From Symsagittifera roscoffensis (taxonomy: Eukaryota; Xenacoelomorpha; Acoela; Convolutidae), in NCBI RefSeq assembly GCF_963678635.1, contig NW_026971595.1, forward strand, positions 1-54,202: a stretch of 54,202 nucleotides of DNA, given 5' to 3'. The notes beneath the pieces were generated by a model, which was given only the letters and a program-made list of their open reading frames with translations, searched no databases and was not told the DNA's origin. Positions within the stretch are counted from its first letter, which is position 1. Every line of letters starts with the position of its first letter. The translations under genes and the position numbers were made by a program. Shown here piece after piece: positions 1 through 9,312 of this stretch.

Positions 1-464
1 GTCAAAGACATCACTTCATTCAAATGGTATATAAACGCGGTAGATGAAAAACGACCATTTTTAGAGGGGGATTGCCCTCCCCACAGGGATTTGACCCCCT
101 ACCGACCCAAAGGGTCACCCTTTGTCTTATTTTGAGACATTCATATTTTGTTGCGGACACTAAACATTTTCTAAAAGCGCCTCTGACGCCAATATACACT
201 AACTTTGAGTGGGTGCGCACGACAAAAACGCAATCTCTGATTGTTCGTCTCTGATTGGCTAAGTTTAACTAATCAAAATTAAGCAACATGCCTAGGAGTC
301 TCAATCAATTTTTCCAGCAAACGAAAATCAAAACGGACAAAGATCAGTATATTGTATAAAGCTCTTTGAATTTTCAAAACAATTAGGGATTCTCTTTTTC
401 CGATGAAATTAACCCTTTTTGAGAAAACATGTTCGAAAAATAAAGTTTATTATCGCTGTCATAC
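1..464. other. Window start without recognisable gene
   Basis: No ORF here resembles a known protein; the short ORFs on both strands are below 70 residues and compositionally unremarkable. The only structure I see is a segment at about 248-365 that resembles one at 10757-10880 (separate entry). Homology to gag begins at about 465. Confidence 0.5.
248..365. repeat. Dispersed repeat copy 1 (pair with 10757-10880)
   Basis: Both copies contain TCTGATTGGCTAA, then a diverged AATCAAA..AAGCAACA stretch, a poly-pyrimidine stretch with TCAATTAAT or TCAATCAAT, and AAAGATCAGT about 85-95 bp further on, in the same order and orientation. The two lie just outside the two gag-bearing ends of the Gypsy array, so they could be flanking non-autonomous repeats or remnants of an older related element. 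Identity is moderate and the edges are uncertain. Confidence 0.4.
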
Positions 465-1208
465 CCACTCGTCCTCTCTGTCCCCGCGATCGGCTCTGAA
501 AGCCAACCCGACCAGATCAGCGTGAAATTGTTCCAGGTTTTCCGTTTTCTTCTGTTTTCAGAAGATAAAATTGTGTCTTTCGAACGCGACAATTCTGGTT
601 GTTACGAAATTGTCTTCTAGTGTTGTAATTAGCTCTCTTGTTGTCACCCCGTGTAGTACAAGACCTGGGCGTTTTTGCTGAATTTGACGTTGGCCCTCGG
701 CTCCCAGGCAACGAAAAATGTAACTTCTTACTTTAGCGTCTGCTTCACCCCATCGGAATGAGTTGCATAGGACTCCCTTTTCTCGGGCTTTCAACACGTG
801 GTTTTCCCAACCAACTCTCTTTTCTTGATTGCGAACCTCCCGATTTTTCCTCTGAGCGTCAGTTTCTCCGTTTATTTTGACCTCATATATCGGTTCTGTG
901 GGCTCGACGAGTGGAGGTATATTTCTTTGAAGATTTCTTACTTCGATCTGGTCTTTGGCAAATAATGCCATCTCAAATATAGCTGCCCACTTCGACCATT
1001 CCAGTGGTGGCTCGCTTGAGGCTTTCTCCCAGAATGGGTTGATACTCAGACGGTTTTTCGAGTATCCTGCCGACTGCGCCATGCCGTACCGCAACGTATG
1101 AGCGTGAGTATAATGAATCCGAACGGATTGATAAACGTAGTGTTTTTTTGAATTTGAATAAAACAGCTGTTGTTCAGAAACATAAATTATCGTCTGAAAC
1201 CTGCTCAT
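465..1208 (-). pseudogene. gag: Truncated gag of a second Gypsy copy
   Basis: The frame opens with ATG at 1208 and encodes a Gag capsid-type protein almost colinear with the gag of element B at 10268-9530. Shared landmarks are NPFWEKASSE near residue 60, NLQRNIPPLVEPTEP near 93-107, and RCLGAEG, TRELITTLED and AFERHNFI towards the end. The two gags differ at many positions, so they come from distinct copies rather than a recent duplication. A frameshift near 558-590 moves the end into another frame, where the similarity continues to about 465 and then stops abruptly. No protease or RT follows, so this copy is truncated at 465. Confidence 0.7.
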
Positions 1209-1223
1209 GGACCTTAGTCGGCA

Positions 1224-1328
1224 TGCAGCCGTATCAAGGTTAACTGACCAAACAATATATAAATGAATACGTTAATCGAATTAATAAACAACAGCGATAA
1301 TAAGTTTATCAATCCGTACCGGATGTTA
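1224..1328 (-). repeat. LTR-like terminal repeat shared by two Gypsy copies
   Basis: The plus-strand segment beginning TGCAGCCGTATCAAGGT and ending CCGTACCGGATG aligns along its full length (about 105 bp) with 10284-10388. On the minus strand it contains a TATA-like TTTATATATT. Purine-rich DNA (AAAGAAGACGGAGTAA on the minus strand) lies just before it, where a polypurine tract belongs. It sits between the 3' end of element B and the gag start of the truncated copy, serving as 3' LTR of one and 5' LTR of the other. I could not match a tRNA primer site, so the exact gag-side edge is inferred. Confidence 0.55.
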
Positions 1329-1584
1329 CTCCGTCTTCTTTAGAGATTTTAAGTTTCAATCTTTTGATTTCTATAGTCCCTTGAGGACTCATATGCATTT
1401 TCTCCCTCTTGTCTACTGTTCGCTATTTCATTGGTTCCTCCACTTCTTGATTTTCGATTTATAAGATGTCCATTTTGTTCGGGCTTTCATCTGACGAAAT
1501 GGGGTCGATAACTTCTTCCGTTTGTTTCGCCTTGTTTTTTGGGCTTATTGCCTCCAGAATATTCATGCACGCTTGATATTCTGG
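1329..1584 (-). other. 3' untranslated part of element B
   Basis: This stretch lies between the pol tail and the 3' LTR. Similarity to the pol tail of the second family member (50442-50792) continues past the stop at 1585, with a matching ACMNILEAI-type segment, so the stop is probably a mutation. No envelope-like ORF is present. Confidence 0.4.
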
Positions 1585-2471
1585 TCATTTGTCCGCGAAG
1601 CCCATTTCTTGAATGAGCGATTTGAGGCTTGGATTCGTCGGTGGGTATATTTGATCTGATGGCGAATCAATGTTGAAATTCACAGGCTTTTTGTGTGTGG
1701 CTGACTCATCAATGGTATTTATCGATATACTGTCCCCAAAAGATTTTGCCAAGGTTGGGTGACGTTGGCGAGTGGAGCGTCTCGATGGTGCCATGTTCGC
1801 CTAAGTTGTTGCTGGCGGTGTTTTTTTTTGTTGGCGATGGTTCGACGACTTGTCTCCCTGTCACTATGGGTGTTTGTTTCCGTGGTCGGGGCTTGGCTTT
1901 TGTGCTTTTCTTCAAAGAAGAAAGACTCATTCCTCGCGGTTTGTCACAGGGACGTCCACCCGTCCTCTTTCCCGTTGGTTTTCCCCGCCGTTTGGCTGGG
2001 CTGTTTTTTTTTGTTACTCTGCTCCTTTAGCTTTGTTTGCTCATTGCTTGTCAATTTTGATGTCAGCCCTGTTTCTTCATCTTCCCGGAACATACTATGT
2101 TGAGGCGCTGTTGGTTCTCGATGTCTAAAAAACAAAGACAAGGCCCTGATCTTCGTGCCGATTTGTAAGCTACGTAGTCACTTAACCGTGATGGTCGACA
2201 CGGTCCGTAGAAGAAAGGATTAGTTACAAAACCAACCGCACTATTCCCTAAAAGTATAGGTTGTTTCCCGAATGCCTGTACCCATGCTGTATTTGGTGTG
2301 TGTATGTTAAAATTTTTCCATCGGTTGTTTTATATTTTTGTTGGAAATATTTTACTTTAGTTGCGATTCGGATCGTCTTTCTTGCCACTTGTTCTGATCG
2401 TTTGCTCACGTTTTTGTCTGTGGGTTATTGTATTCTTTTAAACTTATTGTTTAATTTATCTATATTTATTC
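1585..2471 (-). pseudogene. pol: Pol C-terminal tail of element B, broken
   Basis: The stretch decodes in several frames to a basic, Ser/Thr-rich tail downstream of the integrase core. Conserved landmarks shared with the other family copy at 50442-51396 are a GPCRPSRLSDYVAYKSARR segment (near 2215-2165 here), an STRQRHPTLAK segment, INTI, IDSP, and a final PSLK..IQEMGF. Their preservation in two strongly diverged copies suggests a functional domain, perhaps for chromatin or DNA targeting; that function is inference. Frames change at least twice. Confidence 0.6.
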
Positions 2472-3089
2472 CTATGTTACGTTTGCGTTTCGCACCTGGT
2501 GTTTGTTTTGATGTCTTGTCTGCCACACTTGGCCAGTTGGTTGTGGTTGTAGTTGCTGTCGTTGATTGATCGAAACTTCATCCTCCGACCAATGTTGCAA
2601 GTCGTGCATGTTTTCAGCTGGCAGAGGCGGCTTTGATAGATTTTTTCGATCTAAACATGCGTGTTTTGCGTTTTCCCAGTTAAGATCGGTGGGTGAACTA
2701 GTTGTTGCCAAATTTGACAGAGGAGTATTTGGTTTTCTGCCTATGCGTGATTCAAAAGGTGAAATTTTGGTTACATCATGTGGTGTTAAGCGCAAAGTTT
2801 TTATTTTTCCAGCAACCTCCGAAGCTAATTTGTATGGTATAGTCGCTGGATCTATTCTCATACCCCCTAAACGACGTTTTAATGTTTGTATCAATCTTTC
2901 TACCACCCCTATGGTTCTATGATTGTCAACCGGTGCAAAAATTAACTTATAATGATTTGTGTTACAAAAAAGTTGGAACTTTTCCGCTCTAAATGTTTGT
3001 GCTTGATCACATATTAGCCGACGGAGTACTCCATTATTTGAAATATACCGTTGCATAAATTCTATGGCGACATCTGCTGTAGTATTCAA
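2472..3089 (-). pseudogene. pol: Integrase catalytic core, element B
   Basis: This 205-codon frame is the C-terminal two thirds of a retroviral-type integrase core. It has LICDQAQTF (second catalytic Asp; the usual Gly of the DxGxxF stretch is Ala) and GVVERLIQTLKRRL (catalytic Glu), followed by a segment containing SPFESRIGRKPNTPL that leads into the tail. The part with the first Asp lies upstream of 3089 in another frame, near a WSKFPKAKV-type segment at 3095-3120, so a frameshift separates it from the zinc-binding part at 3263-4015. Confidence 0.75.
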
Positions 3090-3262
3090 AACAACCTTTG
3101 CTTTCGGAAATTTTGACCATTTGTCTATAGCAACGAGTATGTAAGCGTCCTTATTTAATTCACCGGGGAGGGGCCCGCAAAGTCTAAATGTACTTCCTCA
3201 TTTGGTTCTACTACCGAACCCAATTGGATTGAATGATATTTTTCTATTCTTGGTTTGAGGTT

Positions 3263-4015
3263 TTAACCCTGTTCTCTACAGTGCTCGCAATGTTTCGCCA
3301 TCTGGACGATTGATCGGTGGATGTGTGGAAACCACACGTTTTGACATAAAACCAGCATTGCGGCCGACCCTGGGTGTGTCAAGTGTAGGCTTTCCAGTTT
3401 TGTCTGGCGCAGCTGTGTTGGAATAACGATGCGTTCGTCAATCAGCAGACAGTCCTCCCGTACTTGTAGTCTGTTACGGACTTTCAACCAATATTGTCCG
3501 TAGGCGGATTTTGTCGCTTCGCAATCCCCCTTTTTCATAAAAATGATAAGTGGTCTGAGATTTTTGTCGATTTTGATAGCTGCGGCGATGTAGTTGAGCC
3601 CCAGGACCTTCTGCAGTAGTTGTCGGAACAGCGGTGTATCCTCCTCTGCTTCCGTCATTGTTGTCTGATTAACGGTTGCTACTATCCCTTCTGTAATTTC
3701 ATGGTGGCTAGCTTCCAGTTGTGTGGCTTTCGGTTGTGTTCCTGACATCGTGGGCGGTTCTTCATTTGGGGCACATTCCTCCTGGCTTGCGATGTCGTAG
3801 TTTATTCTACTCACAAACACCTCTTGTGTCTCCGGCCGTTCTTCCCTAAAATCTGTTTGGTTTGCCACCAACATTTTATCGTTGTCCGTCTGTATTGCCA
3901 CTGTTGTCTTCTTTTTTGGGAAGCGCTGTTTTACTGGTCGTGGATTTTCTTCAGTAATTGTCCGGAAGTTTTTGACTGGTGGTGGCCTTGATGATATTAA
4001 TTCTCTGGCAGCCAT
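3263..4015 (-). pseudogene. pol: Integrase N-terminal HHCC domain with long linker
   Basis: The frame gives 250 residues. The first about 130 are low-complexity and polar (Pro, Lys, Thr, Glu). The rest is the zinc-binding region of a Gypsy integrase: LHLTHPG supplies the two His, CEHC the two Cys, about 30 residues apart. Preceding it is a KIDKNLRPLIIFMKKGD..KSAYGQYW segment shared almost word for word with 52315-51935. A QLEASHHEI..VATV motif also recurs in the second copy at about 52430-52360, so the linker is a real part of the family. Standard Gypsy pol has nothing this long between RNase H and the HHCC domain. Confidence 0.7.
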
Positions 4016-4425
4016 GACGTTTATTTGTGTAGTTGCCGATGCCGAAGTGTTGGCTTTTGCTTTTTTTTTTCATTGGTTGTCGTTTGTGCCACCAAAGATC
4101 AGAGAGGATTTCTTCTCTCATTGATGTCCCCTGCCAGTTGATTAGTTTTTCCTCCATTCGACCACGTGTGTTTAGTGATTTCAGTTCGCCCGGAATGAAT
4201 CCGCCTTTGCGTTGTTTGAGGTCCGGTCTTCTATTCATAATCGGTTGTCTGTGGATGAATTTGACGAAATTTGTTGAATTTTTGAAAGAAACTGGTGAAT
4301 TTTGTCTCGATCTTGTTTTTTTGCGTCAGAGCTGACCGATTTGCAGAGTGATTTGAGCAGAGCTGATCCAGTTTTTGTTTTTGCAATTGACTGCTTGCGG
4401 AATTTTTGAGAAAATGCTTATTCAA
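4016..4425 (-). pseudogene. Polar linker ORFs between RNase H and integrase
   Basis: Two short overlapping frames (4238-3951, 95 codons; 4425-4231, 64 codons) lie between RNase H and integrase. They resemble 53105-52471 of the second copy in position and character, with a shared REEILSD / REESLSD step. Both are rich in Asn, Gln, Ser and Lys. The first begins downstream of a TATA-like element, so it may mark the start of a separate integrase ORF. No known domain is recognisable. Confidence 0.4.
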
Positions 4426-4509
4426 ATCAAGTTTTGAAGTGCTAATTGTTGTACTTTTATATTCCGCGCGCTTTTTGATCAGCTGACACGGTGCCAGATT
4501 CTGATTGGC
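4426..4509 (-). promoter_or_regulatory. CCAAT and TATA-like spacer between RNase H and integrase ORFs
   Basis: On the minus strand, right after the RNase H stop (4510), the order is GAGCCAATCAGA, then CAGCTGATCAAAAAGCGCG, then GGAATATAAAAGTAC about 50 bp from the CCAAT. This reads like a small RNA polymerase II promoter. The second, diverged copy keeps GGCCAATCACA and TGATCAAAAACG at the same place (about 53190-53225), though its TATA is weak. An identical copy lies at 6895-6978 because of the tandem duplication. Promoter activity is inferred from motifs only. Confidence 0.4.
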
Positions 4510-5190
4510 TCACTCATGAAGAATGACGTTGTCAATCACCTCCAAGGTATTTATGAATGTATCAATTGATGCAACAACAAATTCCTCATCATACTCGCTT
4601 GGGGGTATTGCCAATCCAACTGGACTTCGTGACATATAGTCAATTAGTCCCATTTTGTTACCGGCTAAAAGTTTGACATCGAAATGGAATGGGATCCATC
4701 TGGTTAATCTACTTTGACTGGTTTTTGATCTTTCTCTTGCGTTTAAAGAGCTGATTAAAGCTTGGTGGTCTGTGATGACGGTGAAATTTTTCCCGTACAG
4801 ATAATATTTGTAGTGTTCAATTACCCACACTACACCGAGTAATTCTAGTTCGTTGACTGATTTATTTTCCTCGAGGGAATTAAAAATTCTTGCAGCCTAA
4901 GCAATTGCCACCCAACCTTCTGGTGAATATTCTTCGAGTGATGCCCCTATTCCTGATGTAGAGGCATCAGTTACTAAACGTGTTTCTAGATGTTGGTTAA
5001 AATGTTTTCGTTTAGTTATTTCAGATACTAATCTTTTAATGTTCTCAAATGATGTATTGTGTTCCGGTTTCCAGTTAATTGGTTTATTTTTCAGTGTGTT
5101 TTTCAATAGTGGCTTCAATGCTGCTGCTGTTTGTGCTAAGTTGGGGATATACTTGATGATGTGGTGTATAGACCCCATGAATCTTTTCAA
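4510..5190 (-). pseudogene. pol: RNase H domain, copy 1
   Basis: The Gypsy-type RNase H and its connection region read through with one in-frame TAG at 4897-4899. The 5' part holds the fingers-to-RNase H connection (LKPLLKNTL..) and the TDASTSGIG strand with the first catalytic Asp. The 3' part has VNELEL (catalytic Glu), then VITDHQAL, with the third acidic residue of the Asp-Glu-Asp set. The equivalent stop position in the second family copy codes Tyr, so a sense codon was lost. A further in-frame TAA at 5191-5193 separates it from the RT side. Confidence 0.75.
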
Positions 5191-6039
5191 TTATTTTAAT
5201 GTTTTTGGAGGGGAGAGCTTCTTAATTGATTCTGTTTTTCTTATCAAAAGTGTAGTGCCCTCGCTATTTATAAATTACCCTAGCCACTCATCTTGTTTAC
5301 AACCAAACTTACATTTGTCCAACGATATAACGAGATTTTCACCATCTAATTTTTCCAGAATCGTTTGTAGTTTTCGTTTGTGTATATCGATTGACCACAA
5401 TCAATATGTCGTCTAAATATGCGTAGGTGTTTGAACAGTTTGTAAGTGTGAGATCGATGGCTTTTTGAAATTTAGCCGGCATAACCATGAGGCTGTAATA
5501 TCCCGTTTGGAAATGGTAGGTTCCTGTAGCGTTGCCACCAATTAAACTGAAATTGCATTGTTCCCGAGTTGGTTTGTCTAACGGGATTTGTGAATACGCG
5601 TAGCGCAAACCCAGTGTTGAGAATAGAGTTTGCTGATTGTTGTTCGATTTAATCACCTGTGCTTTGTTGTCTATTAGTAGATCGATGGGCATTTGATATT
5701 CAATCTTGAAAATAAAATTATTTATCTTTTTTGAGTTTAACGCCAATTTTACCGTCTGGTCTTTTTTTACTGTAATCACGACTGGACTAATGAATTGTCG
5801 ATCGGAGCATTTATCCAGTTTTATTATGTGTTTTGCTCCATGAGTTTTTTGAGTTCTTTGTCTACTCGTTCTTGTAGATGAACCGGGACACGGCGTCCTT
5901 TCTGCTGTATCGGAATAAATCTTTTATTGAATTGGGTCCGCATTACGTGCCCTTTGACTCTGCATAGTTGTGGATAGTTATCTTTTACCCATTGTTTGAT
6001 TTCTGGGTTTGGTTGTTCTTGTTCACGTATATTCAGCAC
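5191..6039 (-). pseudogene. pol: Reverse transcriptase, copy 1
   Basis: RT is spread over two main frames. 6039-5824 has the N-terminal PVHLQERVDKELKKL segment. 5779-5339 has fingers and palm, with the YLDD catalytic box at 5419-5408. A frameshift near 5800 joins these two, another just after YLDD (about 5400) moves to a third frame, and that frame has in-frame stops at 5275-5277 and 5191-5193. The FSLIGGNATGTYHF region is a typical Gypsy palm with unusual spacing. The lesions exclude a working enzyme. Confidence 0.8.
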
Positions 6040-6153
6040 GTCCTTTTGTTTCGGGTTTTCTTGTACTAGTTTTATTCCAATTTGAACGAGGATGTTCCTG
6101 CCTATGTTGTTTGCTTTTTGGTTATCTACGATGAATGGAGAAGCTCTTATTTT

Positions 6154-6734
6154 CTAGCCTCCTGATTCAATTGCCACTATCAGTCTTCCTTTTGCAACAA
6201 TTGTTTCGACAATGTAGCATGCTAAGTTCCGAGCCGTATCTTCCGGTGGAATTTGTTTCAGTATTACGGATTTTTTATTTCCTTGCAACTGCTGGGCGGT
6301 TTTTCCGTTTAAAAACGACATTGGGCTTCTGGAGTCAGCGATTGCAAGTAAGTCTTCTGTTTTTGTCTTCAGCTTAATGATGTGTCCGTTTAAATCCTCC
6401 TCGGACAAATTTATTGCGTGCTTTAACAAAATGCTTCTGATATTGAAATCACTGAAAAATTGTCGACGTGATACTCCTCCCAACCATTTTTGACGTAAAA
6501 TCAGCAAACGCGACTGGGTCGAGTTCGGTTCCTTGACTCTCTGATTCGGTTTCATCTTGTTCCTCTTCGTTGTTACGGTCTCCCAGATAGTTAACAATTC
6601 CTGAGCGACACACTTTGGCAAAATGGGCCCGTTTGGCGAATTTAGAACAAATTTCATCCTTCGCGGGACATGATTTTGAGTGGTCTTGTCCGAATTGGTT
6701 ACCACGTTTGTAGAATTGCTTTTGAGTGTTAGAA
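6154..6734 (-). pseudogene. pol: Gag C-terminus and aspartic protease, copy 1
   Basis: The frame ends in a retropepsin-like segment, LLAIADSRSPMSFLNGKT. The active-site triad Asp-Ser/Thr-Gly is here Asp-Ser-Arg, so the flap-side glycine is lost and catalysis is doubtful. Upstream, a CCHC zinc-knuckle-like stretch (CPAKDEIC..HFAKVC) lies in a different frame, evidence of a frameshift near 6590-6660. The copy is cut at 6734 by the duplication junction, so the N-terminal part of this ORF belongs to the duplicated 3' spacer. Confidence 0.65.
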
Positions 6735-6759
6735 TAACTGGTGAATTTTGTCTCGAGAA
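6735..6759. other. Tandem duplication junction
   Basis: The last bases in common with the end of copy 2 are TGAGTGTTAGAAT (to 6734). They are followed by ACTGGTGAATTTTGTCTCGA and then again GAAACTGGTG, the start of copy 2. A short repeated patch at the breakpoint points to replication slippage or repair rather than homologous exchange between LTRs. Confidence 0.75.
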
Positions 6760-6978
6760 ACTGGTGAATTTTGTCTCGATCTTGTTTTTTTGCGTCAGAG
6801 CTGACCGATTTGCAGAGTGATTTGAGCAGAGCTGATCCAGTTTTTGTTTTTGCAATTGACTGCTTGCGGAATTTTTGAGAAAATGCTTATTCAAATCAAG
6901 TTTTGAAGTGCTAATTGTTGTACTTTTATATTCCGCGCGCTTTTTGATCAGCTGACACGGTGCCAGATTCTGATTGGC

Positions 6979-7659
6979 TCACTCATGAAGAATGACGTTG
7001 TCAATCACCTCCAAGGTATTTATGAATGTATCAATTGATGCAACAACAAATTCCTCATCATACTCGCTTGGGGGTATTGCCAATCCAACTGGACTTCGTG
7101 ACATATAGTCAATTAGTCCCATTTTGTTACCGGCTAAAAGTTTGACATCGAAATGGAATGGGATCCATCTGGTTAATCTACTTTGACTGGTTTTTGATCT
7201 TTCTCTTGCGTTTAAAGAGCTGATTAAAGCTTGGTGGTCTGTGATGACGGTGAAATTTTTCCCGTACAGATAATATTTGTAGTGTTCAATTACCCACACT
7301 ACACCGAGTAATTCTAGTTCGTTGACTGATTTATTTTCCTCGAGGGAATTAAAAATTCTTGCAGCCTAAGCAATTGCCACCCAACCTTCTGGTGAATATT
7401 CTTCGAGTGATGCCCCTATTCCTGATGTAGAGGCATCAGTTACTAAACGTGTTTCTAGATGTTGGTTAAAATGTTTTCGTTTAGTTATTTCAGATACTAA
7501 TCTTTTAATGTTCTCAAATGATGTATTGTGTTCCGGTTTCCAGTTAATTGGTTTATTTTTCAGTGTGTTTTTCAATAGTGGCTTCAATGCTGCTGCTGTT
7601 TGTGCTAAGTTGGGGATATACTTGATGATGTGGTGTATAGACCCCATGAATCTTTTCAA
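6979..7659 (-). pseudogene. pol: RNase H domain, copy 2
   Basis: It appears identical to 4510-5190, including the in-frame TAG (7366-7368). The catalytic TDAS, VNELEL and TDHQAL segments are all present. Confidence 0.75.
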
Positions 7660-8508
7660 TTATTTTAATGTTTTTGGAGGGGAGAGCTTCTTAATTGATT
7701 CTGTTTTTCTTATCAAAAGTGTAGTGCCCTCGCTATTTATAAATTACCCTAGCCACTCATCTTGTTTACAACCAAACTTACATTTGTCCAACGATATAAC
7801 GAGATTTTCACCATCTAATTTTTCCAGAATCGTTTGTAGTTTTCGTTTGTGTATATCGATTGACCACAATCAATATGTCGTCTAAATATGCGTAGGTGTT
7901 TGAACTGTTTGTAAGTGTGAGATCGATGGCTTTTTGAAATTTAGCCGGCATAACCATGAGGCTGTAATATCCCGTTTGGAAATGGTAGGTTCCTGTAGCG
8001 TTGCCACCAATTAAACTGAAATTGCATTGTTCCCGAGTTGGTTTGTCTAACGGGATTTGTGAATACGCGTAGCGCAAACCCAGTGTTGAGAATAGAGTTT
8101 GCTGATTGTTGTTCGATTTAATCACCTGTGCTTTGTTGTCTATTAGTAGATCGATGGGCATTTGATATTCAATCTTGAAAATAAAATTATTTATCTTTTT
8201 TGAGTTTAACGCCAATTTTACCGTCTGGTCTTTTTTTACTGTAATCACGATTGGACTAATGAATTGTCGATCGGAGCATTTATCCAGTTTTATTATGTGT
8301 TTTGCTCCATGAGTTTTTTGAGTTCTTTGTCTACTCGTTCTTGTAGATGAACCGGGACACGGCGTCCTTTCTGCTGTATCGGAATAAATCTTTTATTGAA
8401 TTGGGTCCGCATTACGTGCCCTTTGACTCTGCATAGTTGTGGATAGTTATCTTTTACCCATTGTTTGATTTCTGGGTTTGGTTGTTCTTGTTCACGTATA
8501 TTCAGCAC
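7660..8508 (-). pseudogene. pol: Reverse transcriptase, copy 2
   Basis: It carries the same frames and lesions as copy 1. The YLDD box lies at 7888-7877. One residue differs, Ser for Cys five residues before YLDD, from the base change at 7906, and there is a silent or noncoding-frame change at 8251. The shared frameshifts near 8270 and 7870 and the stops at 7744-7746 and 7660-7662 date the duplication after inactivation. Confidence 0.8.
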
Positions 8509-8622
8509 GTCCTTTTGTTTCGGGTTTTCTTGTACTAGTTTTATTCCAATTTGAACGAGGATGTTCCTGCCTATGTTGTTTGCTTTTTGGTTATCTACGA
8601 TGAATGGAGAAGCTCTTATTTT

Positions 8623-9312
8623 CTAGCCTCCTGATTCAATTGCCACTATCAGTCTTCCTTTTGCAACAATTGTTTCGACAATGTAGCATGCTAAGTTCCG
8701 AGCCGTATCTTCCGGTGGAATTTGTTTCAGTATTACGGATTTTTTATTTCCTTGCAACTGCTGGGCGGTTTTTCCGTTTAAAAACGACATTGGGCTTCTG
8801 GAGTCAGCGATTGCAAGTAAGTCTTCTGTTTTTGTCTTCAGCTTAATGATGTGTCCGTTTAAATCCTCCTCGGACAAATTTATTGCGTGCTTTAACAAAA
8901 TGCTTCTGATATTGAAATCACTGAAAAATTGTCGACGTGATACTCCTCCCAACCATTTTTGACGTAAAATCAGCAAACGCGACTGGGTCGAGTTCGGTTC
9001 CTTGACTCTCTGATTCGGTTTCATCTTGTTCCTCTTCGTTGTTACGGTCTCCCAGATAGTTAACAATTCCTGAGCGACACACTTTGGCAAAATGGGCCCG
9101 TTTGGCGAATTTAGAACAAATTTCATCCTTCGCGGGACATGATTTTGAGTGGTCTTGTCCGAATTGGTTACCACGTTTGTAGAATTGCTTTTGAGTGTTA
9201 GAATATTGGTTTCTTTGCTGTTGGGACTGACCTCGTGCATTTTGTTGACCTCGAGGTTATGCGCGTCCCCGAAAATTTCCGCGCCTTCTTTGAGGTATCT
9301 GATTGTTTGCAA
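8623..9312 (-). pseudogene. pol: Gag C-terminus and aspartic protease, copy 2
   Basis: This copy keeps the natural upstream sequence: a frame from 9312 (gag C-terminal side, QTIRYLKEGAEIFGDAHNL) running into the protease. The protease box is again Asp-Ser-Arg in ADSRSPMSF. The zinc-knuckle stretch (CPAKDEIC, HFAKVC, near 9145-9080) is in another frame, and its second Cys position reads Phe, so Gag and protease are no longer in phase. Confidence 0.65.

Larger units (their letters stand above)
4291..6734 (-). repeat. Tandem duplication copy 1 (pair with 6760-9203)
   Basis: This 2.44-kb block is repeated at an exact offset of 2469 bp. I see only two base differences by eye (A/T at 5437 versus 7906; C/T at 5782 versus 8251). 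At the junction (6735-6759) the 20-bp start of the unit is present once more. The frameshifts and stops in RT and RNase H are shared by both copies, so the duplication happened after the element died, or it is an assembly error. Confidence 0.9.
6760..9203 (-). repeat. Tandem duplication copy 2 (pair with 4291-6734)
   Basis: This is the copy that is continuous with the true gag of element B at higher coordinates, so it is probably the original upstream part of pol. It has the same spacer, RNase H, RT and protease as copy 1 at a 2469-bp offset. Confidence 0.9.

Noticed and set aside
1329-1584. Possible envelope gene at the 3' end of the Gypsy element
   Set aside because: Too short and without signal peptide or membrane span.
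1695-2128. Hydrophobic plus-strand frames resembling membrane proteins
   Set aside because: They are antisense to the basic, Ser/Pro-rich pol tail of element B; Lys/Glu codons read backwards give Phe/Leu.
5039-5416. 125-codon plus-strand frame (also at 7508-7885)
   Set aside because: Exactly antisense to RT and its connection; hydrophobic residues result from the complementary strand.
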